Shown here piece by piece: positions 43,860 to 53,304 of a stretch of 64,000 nucleotides of DNA; the stretch's first letter is position 1; the number at the start of each line of letters is the position of its first letter. The stretch is taken from contig NZ_CP101323.1 in NCBI RefSeq assembly GCF_024300825.1, forward strand, positions 1,860,001-1,924,000, in the 5' to 3' direction. A program made the translations under genes and the position numbers. The notes beneath the pieces are model-generated. The model was not told the DNA's origin. It was given only the letters and a program-made list of their open reading frames with translations, and searched no databases. This stretch comes from Natronomonas gomsonensis (lineage in GTDB: Archaea; Halobacteriota; Halobacteria; Halobacteriales; Haloarculaceae).

Positions 43860-43957
43860 ACACAGACCAGCGTCGGGAGTGGCTTGGGCGCTTCGACACC
43901 GACTCGCGGGGTGAACTACCAGCACCGCTTTTGTGCGCGGGAGTTCAGGTGTGTGGT

Positions 43958-45013
43958 ATGCCACAGGATGACGGCAACGAATCGGCCGCCGATGGCCTCC
44001 GCCCGGCAGCCGAGCCCTTCCGGCAAGACGCCGCCCACGTCGGGTCCGACGACCTCGAGGACATCTCGATTCTGTTCGTCGACGACGAACGCCAGTTGCT
44101 GTCGATACTCGCCTCCAAACTCAAAGAGGAAATCGACGACCTCGAAGTCGTCACCGCCAGCCACGCCACCGAGGCGCTAGAGCTGCTCGAACAGCTCGAT
44201 GTCGACTGCGTCGTCAGCGACTACAAGATGCCCGGCCGTGACGGCCTGGAGTTGCTCGAAGCGGTTCGGGAACGCTCCCCCGGTCTCCCCTTCATCCTCT
44301 TTACCTCACAGGGCTCGGAGGACATCGCCACCGAGGCCATCAACGCCGACGTGACCGACTACCTCCAGAAGAACCTCGGCGAGGAACAACTCGCCCTACT
44401 GGCGAACCGCATCGAGAACGCCGTCATCCAGTATCGGGCCCAACAGGAGGCTCGCGACACCTACCAGCACGTCCGCCGCATCCACGACCGCATCTCCGAT
44501 GCCTTCCTCGGCCTCGATTCCGAGTGGACAATCACCTACGTCGACGAACAGGGTGCGGGGCTACTGAAGGGCACCACGGAGGAACTCCACGGCAAGGACT
44601 TCTGGGAGGTGCTGCCGCAGGCCACCGGCACCCCCTTCCAGACGGAGTTCGAACGCGCCCTCGAGTCGGGCGACTCCGTCGACTTCGAGGCCCACTACGA
44701 CCCCTTCGAGACGTGGTTCGAGGTCCGGGCGTTCCCCGCCGAGGACGGCCTCTCGGTGTACTTCCGGGACATCACCGACCTCAAAAAGCAGGAGGCCGAA
44801 CTCGAGACGAAAAACGAGCTTCTGGAGGCGATAGCGACCGAAATCGGCCCGCGACTAAAGGCGGCCGGCCGCGGCCTCGAAAGCGATGCCGACGCCGTCG
44901 TGGAAGGCTGTGAATGCGACGCACCGACCGACGAGGTACTCGAGGACGCCGCCGAAATCAACGCCGCAATCGAGGAGATGGAGCGACTGTTCGACGAAGC
45001 GGGCTACGAGTGA
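43958..45013 (+). CDS. Response regulator with PAS domain
   Basis: A 351-residue protein. The receiver domain (about residues 36-155) has the acid pair D42/D43, phospho-acceptor D88 in VVSDYKMPG, and K138 in DYLQKNLG. It is followed by a PAS domain (about 170-280; ISDAFLGLDSEWTITYVDEQ) and a helical C-terminus with a Cys pair in EGCECDAP. There is no DNA-binding or kinase domain, so output is probably through protein contact. Haloarchaea use such proteins with separate bat-type or kinase partners. A CTTTTGT box lies about 27 bases upstream of ATG 43958. Confidence 0.88.
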   Translation: MPQDDGNESAADGLRPAAEPFRQDAAHVGSDDLEDISILFVDDERQLLSILASKLKEEIDDLEVVTASHATEALELLEQLDVDCVVSDYKMPGRDGLELLEAVRERSPGLPFILFTSQGSEDIATEAINADVTDYLQKNLGEEQLALLANRIENAVIQYRAQQEARDTYQHVRRIHDRISDAFLGLDSEWTITYVDEQGAGLLKGTTEELHGKDFWEVLPQATGTPFQTEFERALESGDSVDFEAHYDPFETWFEVRAFPAEDGLSVYFRDITDLKKQEAELETKNELLEAIATEIGPRLKAAGRGLESDADAVVEGCECDAPTDEVLEDAAEINAAIEEMERLFDEAGYE

Positions 45014-45022
45014 ACCGAAGAC

Positions 45023-45841
45023 TCACCTGAACGGCCGCCACTCCAGTCCCTCCCCGACGACGAACTCGACCGCATTCACGAGGTAGTGGGCGACGACGAC
45101 CGCGAGCAGGCTATTCGTCACGACGAACAGCGCCCCGAGCGCCGCGCCCAACAGCCCGGTGACGACGACGCCCAACGTGCCCTGTGCGCCGTGACCGACG
45201 GCGAAAGCGACAGAGGAGAAGGCGACCAGCGCCCACGGCGAGACGCCGAAGCCGACCGAGAACGCGCCGACCAGTGCCGCCCGGAAGAGCAACTCCTCGA
45301 AGCCGGCGATAATCGGGAGGACGCCTCCGAGCAAGACGGCCCATCCGGCGAGGGTCTCGGGAGACAACAGTTCGCGCAACTCCTCGCTCGGGTCGCCGTC
45401 GAAGCGGTCGGCGAGGCCGCCCGCGAGTGCGTTCGCAAGCGAGAGGCCGACGCCTGCAGCGACCCCGACTGCAAGCGCCGGCAAGCCCGTACTGAGGGGG
45501 TCGTCGGCGACGCCAAGCGCCGAGGCCGGCACCGCCGCCAGCCACGCGCCGCCGAGCAACAACAGGGCGAAAAACCCCTGTGAGACCGAGACGTTCGCCA
45601 GAAGCGCCACCGTCGACGGCTCTCGGTCGGGTTCCAGCGTCGATTCCGCGGGCGATTTCCGCGGTGTGGGCGCCGACTGCGAATCGAGGTGGTCGGCGCC
45701 ATCGGGAAGTCGGTCGAGCCAGCGTCGCTCCTCGCGGGTGACGTAGGGGGCGCTGACGACCGACTGTGAGAGTCGCGCGAGAACGAGCAGCAGAAAGAGG
45801 ACGGCCAGCGTGACGCCCGCAAAGGCCGCCCACCGCGTCAC
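45023..45841 (-). CDS. CPBP family intramembrane metalloprotease
   Basis: A 272-residue membrane protein with about 8 hydrophobic segments. The protease motifs are FEELLFRAAL (E182, E183, R187), VGHGAQG (H217) and HYLVNAVEF (H252, N256), the order EExxxR...H...HxxxN of the CAAX-prenyl/bacteriocin-processing family. It begins at GTG 45841, one base after the lonB stop, so it is co-transcribed with the membrane protease LonB. Haloarchaeal CPBP proteins may process lipid-modified or membrane proteins; no substrate is known. Confidence 0.88.
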   Translation of the reverse strand: MTRWAAFAGVTLAVLFLLLVLARLSQSVVSAPYVTREERRWLDRLPDGADHLDSQSAPTPRKSPAESTLEPDREPSTVALLANVSVSQGFFALLLLGGAWLAAVPASALGVADDPLSTGLPALAVGVAAGVGLSLANALAGGLADRFDGDPSEELRELLSPETLAGWAVLLGGVLPIIAGFEELLFRAALVGAFSVGFGVSPWALVAFSSVAFAVGHGAQGTLGVVVTGLLGAALGALFVVTNSLLAVVVAHYLVNAVEFVVGEGLEWRPFR

Positions 45842-45842
45842 G

Positions 45843-47978
45843 TTACTGTGGGCTGGGGTTGCCGGTCGAACCGCCGACGGAGCGCTGTTCGAGCGCCGAA
45901 CCGGTGATGTTCTTCAGGCGGTCGACGAGCGAGTCCTTCTCGGGTTCGCCCTCGAGGGCGACCTCCAGGACCTCCGAGATGTGCGAGACGGGGATGATTT
46001 CGATTTGCTCTTTGTACTCGTCTTCAATCATCACGTCCTGCTCGTTGGCCTTCGGGATGATGACCGTCTCGAGGCCGGCCTTCGCGGCAGCCTCGATTTT
46101 GTGGGTCACACCGCCGACCGGCAGCACGTCGCCGCGGACGGACAGCGACCCGGTCATCGCCATGTTCTGTCGAACCGGCACGTTCTCCAGCGCCGAGATG
46201 ACGGCCGTAGCGACGGTAATCGAGGCGGAGTCGCCGTCGACGCCACCCTCGCCCGCCTGAACGAACTGGATGTGAACGTCCTTCTGGGAGATGTCCTCGT
46301 CGGAGAACTTCTTGATGATGGCGGAGACGTTCTGAACGGCCTCCTGTGCCATCTCCTTCAGTTGCCCCGTGGCGATGACTTCTCCCGGACCCTGACTGGG
46401 CGTCACTTCGGCCATGACGGGGAGGACGATGCCGCTGTCCTCGCCCATCACCGCGAGGCCGTTGACGCGGCCGACCACGTCGCCTTGGTTGACCGTGAGC
46501 TCGTAGTCCTTCCGGCGTTCGATGTAGTCGTCGGCCAGTTGCTGTTCGATGGACCGCGAGCGTGCCTTCGCCTGCAACACGTCGTCGCGGGTGGTGTGGT
46601 CTTTGTTCTCCGCCCGGGCGATGTCACCGGCGACGCGGACGAGCCCACCGAGATTCCGGAACTCGAGCGTCAGGTGCCCTTTCCGGCCGGCGCGGCGACG
46701 GGCTTCGAGGATGACCTCCTCGATTGCCTCGGCGGTAAACGGCGGCAGGCGACCGTCGTTTGCGACCTCCTGGGAGACGAACCGGGCGTACTTCCGGCGC
46801 ATCTCCGGGGAGTCCTCGATGGTGTCGTCCATGTACACCTCGTAGCCGTACCCTTTGATACGGCTCCGCAGCGCAGGGTGCATGTTCTCCATGGCGTCGA
46901 GGTTCCCGGCGGCGACCATCACGAAGTCCGTCGGGACGGGTTCGGTCTGAACCATCGCCCCCGAGGAGCGTTCGCTCTGTCCGGTGATGGAGAACGCCCG
47001 CTCCTGAATCGCGGTCATCAGTTTCTGCTGGGAGCGGATGTCGAGGGTGTTCATCTCGTCGATGAACAGCACGCCCTTGTTGGCTTTGTGGATGGCACCC
47101 GCCTCGACGCGGTCGTGGCTGGGCGTCTCCATGCCGCCGGACTGGAAGGGGTCGTGGCGAACGTCGCCGAGCAGTGCGCCGGCGTGGGCGCCGGTGGCGT
47201 CCTCGAACGGCGCGACCTGCTGGTCGGCGTTGTTGACAAGCAGGTTCGGCACCATCGCGTCGCTGCCACGTCCCATGTAGCGGAACGCGAGGTAGATGAT
47301 ACCGCCGGCGATGATGCCGAGCAGGAGTTGCTCGGCGATGAGGATGGCGTAGCCGAACACCACGGCGATGATAATCCACATCAGGAAGCTCCGCATCTGG
47401 TTGCGCTTGCGGGCTTCCTCCTTGTGGGCCTCGACTATCTGTTCGCCCTTGCCCGCGGGCACCGTTCGCACTTTCGGCTCGTTGCCGTCGTCGGGGTTGT
47501 GATAGACGAGAACGTCCTGCAGTTCCTCCTTCGGGAGGAGTTGGCTCATCGCCTTCGCGAGCATCGACTTCCCGGTCCCCGGGGAGCCGATCATCATGAC
47601 GTGCCGTCGCTGCTTGGCCGCCTTCAGGATGATGTCGCGGGCGTGGTCCTGTCCGATGACCTGATCGACGAGTCGGTCCGGCACTTCGATGTCGTCGCTG
47701 GATTCGACCTGCAGTCCGCCGAGGAGGTTGTCCTCCTCGCTTTCGTCGATTTCGACTTCGGCGTCGACGTGGACGTCGCTGCCGAGGTCCGAGCCATCCA
47801 GAAGCTCTTCGTCGTCGTCGAGTTGGTTGCTGGCCTCGTCTTGCGGCTGGGCCGGTCGGTCCATCGACTCCGGCTCCTCGGAGCCTTGCCGCTCCTCGTC
47901 GGTGGGCGGTCGTTCCTCGGGCTCGGAAGCCTCGTCCGTATCCTTTTCGTTGCTCATAGAACCGTTGCTGTTGTTCAT
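45843..47978 (-). CDS. lonB: Membrane-bound ATP-dependent Lon protease (LonB)
   Basis: A 711-residue archaeal LonB. Order: acidic N-terminal tail; AAA+ domain with Walker A GSPGTGKS (131-138); two membrane helices inserted near 196-235 (FLMWIIIAVVFGYAILIAEQLLLG); sensor regions; C-terminal serine/lysine protease with Ser584 (GDSAS) and Lys627 (THKIEAA), 43 residues apart as in E. coli Lon. It degrades regulatory and damaged proteins at the membrane and is essential in H. volcanii. The start is ATG 47978 or 47957; a TATA box at 47997-48003 suits either. The CPBP protease follows after one base. Confidence 0.96.
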   Translation of the reverse strand: MNNSNGSMSNEKDTDEASEPEERPPTDEERQGSEEPESMDRPAQPQDEASNQLDDDEELLDGSDLGSDVHVDAEVEIDESEEDNLLGGLQVESSDDIEVPDRLVDQVIGQDHARDIILKAAKQRRHVMMIGSPGTGKSMLAKAMSQLLPKEELQDVLVYHNPDDGNEPKVRTVPAGKGEQIVEAHKEEARKRNQMRSFLMWIIIAVVFGYAILIAEQLLLGIIAGGIIYLAFRYMGRGSDAMVPNLLVNNADQQVAPFEDATGAHAGALLGDVRHDPFQSGGMETPSHDRVEAGAIHKANKGVLFIDEMNTLDIRSQQKLMTAIQERAFSITGQSERSSGAMVQTEPVPTDFVMVAAGNLDAMENMHPALRSRIKGYGYEVYMDDTIEDSPEMRRKYARFVSQEVANDGRLPPFTAEAIEEVILEARRRAGRKGHLTLEFRNLGGLVRVAGDIARAENKDHTTRDDVLQAKARSRSIEQQLADDYIERRKDYELTVNQGDVVGRVNGLAVMGEDSGIVLPVMAEVTPSQGPGEVIATGQLKEMAQEAVQNVSAIIKKFSDEDISQKDVHIQFVQAGEGGVDGDSASITVATAVISALENVPVRQNMAMTGSLSVRGDVLPVGGVTHKIEAAAKAGLETVIIPKANEQDVMIEDEYKEQIEIIPVSHISEVLEVALEGEPEKDSLVDRLKNITGSALEQRSVGGSTGNPSPQ

Positions 47979-47996
47979 ATTAGGGCCCGGTCAATT

Positions 47997-48003
47997 CATA
48001 TAC
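47997..48003 (-). promoter_or_regulatory. TATA box of lonB
   Basis: A GTATATG-type box on the minus strand about 19-25 bases before ATG 47978 and 40-46 before ATG 47957. It faces away from the nadM promoter. Confidence 0.45.
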
Positions 48004-48097
48004 TTTCTCCCCACGTCACACCCTGCCGACGGTCAAAACCGACGGAAGACGGGTAGATTGCTCGCGAAACGGAGCGTCAGGAACGCGTCTCGTCGGG

Positions 48098-48106
48098 TTT
48101 ATAAAA
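48098..48106 (+). promoter_or_regulatory. TATA box of nadM
   Basis: TTTATAAAA lies 22-30 bases upstream of the nadM ATG at 48128, an ideal position for a leaderless transcript. Confidence 0.6.
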
Positions 48107-48127
48107 TCGGCTCACGACCCTCCCGGT

Positions 48128-48661
48128 ATGACGCGGGGGTTCTATATCGGCCGGTTCCAGCCGTTCCACGAGGGCCACCACGCGATGGTCGAGCGCATCG
48201 GCGAGGAAATCGACGAACTCGTCGTCGGCATCGGCAGCGCAGACCAGTCACATACGGTCCGCAATCCGTTCACCGCCGGCGAGCGCATCATGATGATAAC
48301 GAAGGCGCTCGTCGACATGGATGTCGTCACCTACGCGGTGCCCATCGAGGACCTCAACCGCAACTCCGTGTGGGTGAGCCACGTCCAGTCGATGAGTCCG
48401 CGCTTCGACGTGGCTTACTCGAACAACCCACTCGTTTGTCGACTGTTCGAAGAGGCGGGCATCGAAGTCCGACAGTCACCGATGTACCGCCGCGAGGAGT
48501 TCGAGGGAACCGAAGTTCGGGAGCGCATCGCCACGGGCGGCGACTGGGAGTCGCTCGTCCCCGACGCCGTCGTCGAGGTACTCGAAGAAATCGACGGCGT
48601 CGACCGCATCCAGCAGATTACCGCAAGCGACGCCAACGGCGAGGGAAATCCCTCCGAATAG
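48128..48661 (+). CDS. nadM: Nicotinamide-nucleotide adenylyltransferase
   Basis: A 177-residue archaeal NMN adenylyltransferase that makes NAD+ from NMN and ATP. The nucleotidyl-transferase signature is GRFQPFHEGHH (residues 8-18), followed by GIGSADQSHTVRNPFTAGER and the later SPRFDVAYSNNPLV. It is transcribed with the SAM hydrolase gene 3 bases downstream. It is divergent from lonB, as I remember for H. volcanii. Confidence 0.95.
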   Translation: MTRGFYIGRFQPFHEGHHAMVERIGEEIDELVVGIGSADQSHTVRNPFTAGERIMMITKALVDMDVVTYAVPIEDLNRNSVWVSHVQSMSPRFDVAYSNNPLVCRLFEEAGIEVRQSPMYRREEFEGTEVRERIATGGDWESLVPDAVVEVLEEIDGVDRIQQITASDANGEGNPSE

Positions 48662-48664
48662 TCG

Positions 48665-49438
48665 ATGATAACGCTCGCCTCCGACTTCGGGACGCCGTAT
48701 CCGGCAGCGATGAAAGGGGTCATCCTCTCGGAGTGTGACACCCGCCTGGTCGATGTCGGCCACGACTTCCCCCGACAGGACGTTCGCGCGAGCGCCTTCT
48801 GGCTCTCGGAGGTCCTCCCGGAGTTCCCGCCTGCGGTCCACCTCGTCGTCGTCGACCCCGGTGTCGGCACCGACCGCAACGCGCTCGTCGTCCGCGCAGG
48901 CGACCACGCGCTGGTCGGCCCCGACAACGGCGTCCTGTTGCCCGCCGCCCGCCGACTCGCAAGCGGCGGCGACGGCGACTACGACACCGACATCGACGCC
49001 TACGAACTCGAAATCGAGAACCCGCGCAGTTCGACGTTCCACGGTCGGGACGTCTTCGCCCCCGGCGCCGCGGCGGTCCACGAGGCCGGCATCGACAGAC
49101 TGCCGGAACTCGACGGCGTCTCGCCGGCCGACGACGTGGTCGACCTCACGTTCCCGGACCCCGATGTCGGTGACGACGGCGCGAGCGGTGAGGTACTCGT
49201 CGTCGACGACTTTGGCAACGTCGTCACGAACGTCCCTGGCGAAGTCCTCGACGGCCGCAAGCGAGTGACGGTCGACGACATCGAGGTTCCGGTCGTCCGG
49301 TCGTATGCCCACGCCGGAATCGGCGAGGCCGTCGCCACCGTCGGGAGTCACGACAACGTCGAGTTCGCCGTCAATCAGGGCCGCGGCGACGAGACCTTCG
49401 GGTTGTCGGCCGGCGACAGCGTCCGAATCGAGTGGTGA
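48665..49438 (+). CDS. SAM hydrolase (SAM hydroxide adenosyltransferase, DUF62)
   Basis: A 257-residue protein of the DUF62 family. Conserved blocks are ITLASDFGTPYPAAMKG (residues 2-18), HLVVVDPGVGTDRNALVV and ALVGPDNGVL, plus the C-terminal beta-barrel with VVDDFGNVVTNVP. The family hydrolyses S-adenosylmethionine to adenosine and methionine. It starts 3 bases after nadM and should share its promoter. The adenosine so formed could feed purine salvage, which might explain the association with NAD synthesis (inference). Confidence 0.9.
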   Translation: MITLASDFGTPYPAAMKGVILSECDTRLVDVGHDFPRQDVRASAFWLSEVLPEFPPAVHLVVVDPGVGTDRNALVVRAGDHALVGPDNGVLLPAARRLASGGDGDYDTDIDAYELEIENPRSSTFHGRDVFAPGAAAVHEAGIDRLPELDGVSPADDVVDLTFPDPDVGDDGASGEVLVVDDFGNVVTNVPGEVLDGRKRVTVDDIEVPVVRSYAHAGIGEAVATVGSHDNVEFAVNQGRGDETFGLSAGDSVRIEW

Positions 49439-49441
49439 GCG

Positions 49442-50167
49442 TCATCCCGACAGTTCGCTCTCCCAGTCGCCGGCCGGCATCGACTCGCCGGTGACGCCGC
49501 CCGGTGACTGCTCCAACAGCAGGACGGCAGCCTCGTCCATCACGTCGGGGTCGAGAATCGACGCTCGCTCCTCGTCCGGCAGGTGGTCCCAGAAGTCGGT
49601 TTCGACGCGGCCACCGGGGTCCAGACAGTTGACGTTGATGTCGGGTTCGACCTCCTCGGCCAGCGTCTTCGAGAACCCTTCGAGTGCCCACTTCGAAGCG
49701 ACGTAGGGGCCCCACCCGGCGGACCCCCGCCGACCCAAGCCGGAGGAGATGTTGACGACGTTGCCCGTCTCCATCGCCGGAATCGCGTGTTTCGAACAGA
49801 GGAACGGCCCGGTGACGTTCACGTCCAAGACGTGTCGCCAGTCCTCGACGGCTATCTCTGTCACCTCCCGCAACTCGTCGTAGAGGCTCAACATCCCGAC
49901 GGCGGCGTTGTTGACGATGCCGGTGAGTTCGCCATACTCCGCGACGGTCGTCTCGACGAGCGCTTCGATCGACGGTTCGTCGGTCACGTCGGCCGGCACG
50001 GCGAGCGTTTCGCCGTCGGCGCTCTCGGCGACCGACCGGAGTTCGTCTTCGCTTCGCGCCGTCAGTACGGTGTTGGCTCCTTCGCGTGCGAATCGCTTCG
50101 CCATCGACGCGCCGAGCCCGCGGCTCGCGCCGGTGACGATGACCGTCTCTCCGTCGAGTCGTCCCAT
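49442..50167 (-). CDS. Short-chain dehydrogenase/reductase
   Basis: A 241-residue classical SDR. The cofactor motif is TGASRGLGASM (TGxxxGxG), NNAA marks strand 4, and the catalytic Tyr/Lys pair is in YVASKWALEGFS with an upstream serine in NISSGLGRR. The start is ATG 50167 (MGRLDGETVIVTGAS); the frame upstream is open but unrelated. It is convergent with the SAM hydrolase gene (3-base gap). The substrate is unknown. Confidence 0.9.
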   Translation of the reverse strand: MGRLDGETVIVTGASRGLGASMAKRFAREGANTVLTARSEDELRSVAESADGETLAVPADVTDEPSIEALVETTVAEYGELTGIVNNAAVGMLSLYDELREVTEIAVEDWRHVLDVNVTGPFLCSKHAIPAMETGNVVNISSGLGRRGSAGWGPYVASKWALEGFSKTLAEEVEPDINVNCLDPGGRVETDFWDHLPDEERASILDPDVMDEAAVLLLEQSPGGVTGESMPAGDWESELSG

Positions 50168-50234
50168 ACCGATGCGTCGTCGTGTGGCTACAAAAGTCGT
50201 CGCGTCGGCCGGGAACGGACTCGGGCAGTCGGTT

Positions 50235-51587
50235 TCAGTCGTCGGTGAACGCGGCTTCGAGGTCCGCCTCGAACGCTTCGATTTCCGCCTGAAGCGACTC
50301 GCGTTCGAAGTACAGGAGTTCGGCGACCAGCGCACAGACTGCGAGTGCGACGACGGCGAGGAACGTCTCCGGTTCGTTCCGGTAGAGATGGCTGAACATC
50401 AGCGGGAAGAACGCGGCCGTTCCGACGACGCCGCCCAACGCGACGCTCCCGACGACCGGGTCGCTGTCGCGGTGCCGAAATGCAATCGAACTCATCACAC
50501 CGAAGACGACGATGAACGACAGCGACGCGAAGGAGGTAATCGCATCGAGACTCCCGAACCCGGTCAACACCGCTGTCACGCCGCCGAGGACGAGGAGGCT
50601 CCGGGCCGACACCCCCTCGACGCTGTCGTCGGCGACACGGTCGGGGAGCAGATTCGACGACACCATCCCGCTCGCGAAGTGCGCCGAGGAAAACAGGGTG
50701 GCGTTGATGGCCGACCCCGTCGAGAACAGCGCGGCGACGGCGACGGCGGTAACGCCGACGCTGGCGTAGCCGACGGCGCCCAACATCGGTTCGGCGGCGC
50801 TCGCCAATGCGGTGTGTGGGTGGCTTTGCAACGCCTCACTCGCGAGGTTCGTCGTAGTCACGGCAACGAGGACGTAGACGCCGACGGCGGCGGGAATGGC
50901 GACATAGACGGCTCTCCGTATCGTCTCGGCGGGGTCCTCGATTGACGGCTGGTCGTAGAACAGCAACTGCCACCCCTGGAAGGCGACGAAAGAGATGGCC
51001 GCAGCGACGACGGGTCCGGTGGTCAACAGGCTCCCATCGCCGAACGATATCGGCCGTGGTTCGATGGCCGTCGCGTAGACGACGCCGCCCACCCCGAGCG
51101 CCAGCAGGATGCCGACTTTCCCACCGACGAGCAGGTTCTCGATGGTGCCGGTCGCCCGACTGCCGAGGAGGTTGAGGCCGACGAAGGTCCCGACGACGGT
51201 TACCGACAGGAGGGGACGGAGGGGGACGCCGAAGGCTGCCTCCGGGAGGCCGAGACGGAGCGCAAACTGCCCGAAGGCGAAGGCGTACATCGCCATCGAA
51301 CCGACGTATCCGAACAGTAGCGTCCAGCCGAGCATGCCGGCAGCGGTCGTGTTGCCGGTGAAATGTTGGACGAACGAGACCGACCCACCGCGTTCGTCGG
51401 ACAGTCGGTTCAGGGCCGTATAGGAGTGGCCGGCACACAGTGCGACGACGCCAGCGAGGACGAACGCCAGCCACGTCGCCGGGCCGGTGATGCCTGCAAC
51501 GACGCCGAGGACGGCGAAGATGCCACCGCCTATCATGCCGCCCAATGCGATGGAGACACACTCGACGAGACCGAGGCGGTGGCTCAT
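50235..51587 (-). CDS. APC family permease
   Basis: A 450-residue amino acid/polyamine/organocation transporter with about 12 membrane helices. The first helix has the APC-type unwound region GGMIGGGIFAVLG, and ISFVAFQGWQLLFYDQPSIEDP with later FGSLDAITSFASLSF fit the family. A short acidic C-terminal tail follows. The start is ATG 51587, about 27 bases from a CTTTTATT box at 51611-51618, so it has its own promoter although it lies directly downstream of the thermosome gene. Its substrate is most likely an amino acid or polyamine. Confidence 0.88.
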   Translation of the reverse strand: MSHRLGLVECVSIALGGMIGGGIFAVLGVVAGITGPATWLAFVLAGVVALCAGHSYTALNRLSDERGGSVSFVQHFTGNTTAAGMLGWTLLFGYVGSMAMYAFAFGQFALRLGLPEAAFGVPLRPLLSVTVVGTFVGLNLLGSRATGTIENLLVGGKVGILLALGVGGVVYATAIEPRPISFGDGSLLTTGPVVAAAISFVAFQGWQLLFYDQPSIEDPAETIRRAVYVAIPAAVGVYVLVAVTTTNLASEALQSHPHTALASAAEPMLGAVGYASVGVTAVAVAALFSTGSAINATLFSSAHFASGMVSSNLLPDRVADDSVEGVSARSLLVLGGVTAVLTGFGSLDAITSFASLSFIVVFGVMSSIAFRHRDSDPVVGSVALGGVVGTAAFFPLMFSHLYRNEPETFLAVVALAVCALVAELLYFERESLQAEIEAFEADLEAAFTDD

Positions 51588-51610
51588 CGCGCAGAGGTTC
51601 TCGTCTCGAA

Positions 51611-51618
51611 AATAAAAG
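51611..51618 (-). promoter_or_regulatory. TATA box of the APC permease gene
   Basis: CTTTTATT on the minus strand, 24-31 bases before ATG 51587 and only about 15 bases after the thermosome stop codon. Confidence 0.5.
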
Positions 51619-51633
51619 TGGACCGGGGCCGTC

Positions 51634-53220
51634 TTATTTCGCGGAGATGACGTCGTCGATGCGCGCAATCATCGTCGCCGCCTCGGTGGCGGACTCGACG
51701 GCTTCACGCTTGACGGCGGCGGGGTCGAGGATGCCGTACTCGACGGGGTCGCCGACATCGCCGGACTGGCCTTCGGTGATGAGGCCGGCCCGTCCCTCGG
51801 CGTCGTGGGTCGAACGGAGTTCCACGAGCGCGTCGATGGGGTCCATGCCGGTGTTCTCGGCGAGGGTGCGCGGCAGCACGTCGACGGCGTCGGCGAACGC
51901 CTCGATGGCGAGCTGTTTGCGCCCCTCGATGCTGGCGGCGCTCGAACGGATGTGGTCGGCAATGGCGATTTCGGTCGCGCCGGCGCCGGGGACGACGCCG
52001 CCGGAGTCCAGCGCCGCGGTGACCACGTCGAGAGCGTCACGGAGCGCACGCTCGAGTTCGTCGGCGACGTGTTCGGTGCCACCACGGGCGAAGACGGTGA
52101 CCGTTTCGGCGGCGGCCCCGCCCTCGATGAAGGCGAGTTCGTCGGAACCGAACGTCTCGACGCGAACGGTGTCTGCGCGGCCGAGGTCCGACTCCTCGAT
52201 GTCGTTCAGCGTGCCGACGGTCTTGGCGCCGGTCGCGCGAGCGATGGAGCGGGCTTCGTCGTCGTCGACGCCGTCGAAGGCGAGGACGCCCTCGTTGGCG
52301 AGATAGGAGGCGACGAGGTCGTCGACGTCGCCGGTGACGAACGCCACGTCGATGCCGGCGTCGGCGACGGTCTCGGCGTAGCCACGGAGTTCGCCCTCCT
52401 CGGCCTCGATGGCCGCATTGAGTTGGTCGACGCTGGAGATGTCGTACTCGGCGTCGATTTCGGCCTCTCGGACTTCGAGGTCCAAATCGAGGACGCCGAT
52501 GGTCGCGTCCTCGACGGTTCGGGGCATGTCCTCGTTGAGGGGCTCTTCTTCGCTGATGACGCCCTGGACGAGTTCGGTCGCGGAGGCACCCGCGCCGGTC
52601 TGGGTGCGGATGGTGATGGCGTCGCGGTCGACGCCGGCATCGGTACTAACCTGCTGGACCGCGGCGACGACGGTTTCGGCCAGTGCCGCGGCGTCGATGT
52701 CACCGGTTCCCTTGCCGGTCATCGACGACTCGGCGACGGCACGGAGGAGTTCCTCGTCGAGTTCGTCCTCCAGCGTCTGTTCTTCGATGGCTTCGAGCGC
52801 CAACTGCGAGGCTTGCTGATACCCCTCGACGATGGTCGTCGGGTGGACGTCGTCTTCGAGGAGGTCCTCGGCTTGGGCGAGCAGTTGGCCGGCCAGCACG
52901 GAGGCGGTGGTCGTTCCGTCGCCGACCTCCTCCTCTTGGGTCTGGGCGACCTCGACAATCATCTGGGCCGCCGGGTGTTCGATGTCCATCTCCTGAAGAA
53001 TGGTCGCGCCGTCGTTGGTGATGACGACGTCGCCGGAGTCGGAGACGAGCATCTTGTCCATCCCGCGGGGGCCGAGCGTGGTCCGTACAGACTCGCTTAC
53101 GGCCTTGCCAGCTGTGATGTTCGACGATTGAGCGTCCTTGCCGCGGGTCCGCTCCGTGTCCTCGTTGAGAATGAAAAGCGGCTGTCCGCGCCGCTGGCGC
53201 ATCTGCTGTGACATAGTCAT
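51634..53220 (-). CDS. Thermosome subunit (group II chaperonin, CCT3-type)
   Basis: A 528-residue thermosome subunit. Features are [13 protein letters not shown], the ATP-site [15 protein letters not shown], and [17 protein letters not shown] near the end. Unlike the main haloarchaeal subunits it lacks a Gly-Met-rich C-terminal tail and ends DDVISAK, the form I associate with CCT3. Some surface positions are unusually acidic (insertion [20 protein letters not shown]). ATG 53220 or 53214 may start the protein; a TATA box at 53242-53249 favours a nearly leaderless transcript. Confidence 0.93.
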   Translation of the reverse strand: MTMSQQMRQRRGQPLFILNEDTERTRGKDAQSSNITAGKAVSESVRTTLGPRGMDKMLVSDSGDVVITNDGATILQEMDIEHPAAQMIVEVAQTQEEEVGDGTTTASVLAGQLLAQAEDLLEDDVHPTTIVEGYQQASQLALEAIEEQTLEDELDEELLRAVAESSMTGKGTGDIDAAALAETVVAAVQQVSTDAGVDRDAITIRTQTGAGASATELVQGVISEEEPLNEDMPRTVEDATIGVLDLDLEVREAEIDAEYDISSVDQLNAAIEAEEGELRGYAETVADAGIDVAFVTGDVDDLVASYLANEGVLAFDGVDDDEARSIARATGAKTVGTLNDIEESDLGRADTVRVETFGSDELAFIEGGAAAETVTVFARGGTEHVADELERALRDALDVVTAALDSGGVVPGAGATEIAIADHIRSSAASIEGRKQLAIEAFADAVDVLPRTLAENTGMDPIDALVELRSTHDAEGRAGLITEGQSGDVGDPVEYGILDPAAVKREAVESATEAATMIARIDDVISAK

Positions 53221-53241
53221 CACGTATGTCGTCAGCGGTTC

Positions 53242-53249
53242 TATATAAA
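53242..53249 (-). promoter_or_regulatory. TATA box of the thermosome gene
   Basis: TTTATATA on the minus strand, 22-29 bases before ATG 53220. It is one of the strongest TATA boxes in the window, in keeping with heat-inducible expression of the family. Confidence 0.55.
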
Positions 53250-53304
53250 TGTTCCGCAACGCCCCGCAGACGGGACCGCCGGACGGCCGCTCAGTCCGGT
53301 GGTT

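Noticed and set aside
45810..48056. Long plus-strand open frame opposite lonB
   Set aside because: It mirrors lonB, which carries Walker and Ser/Lys protease motifs; the mirror has none.
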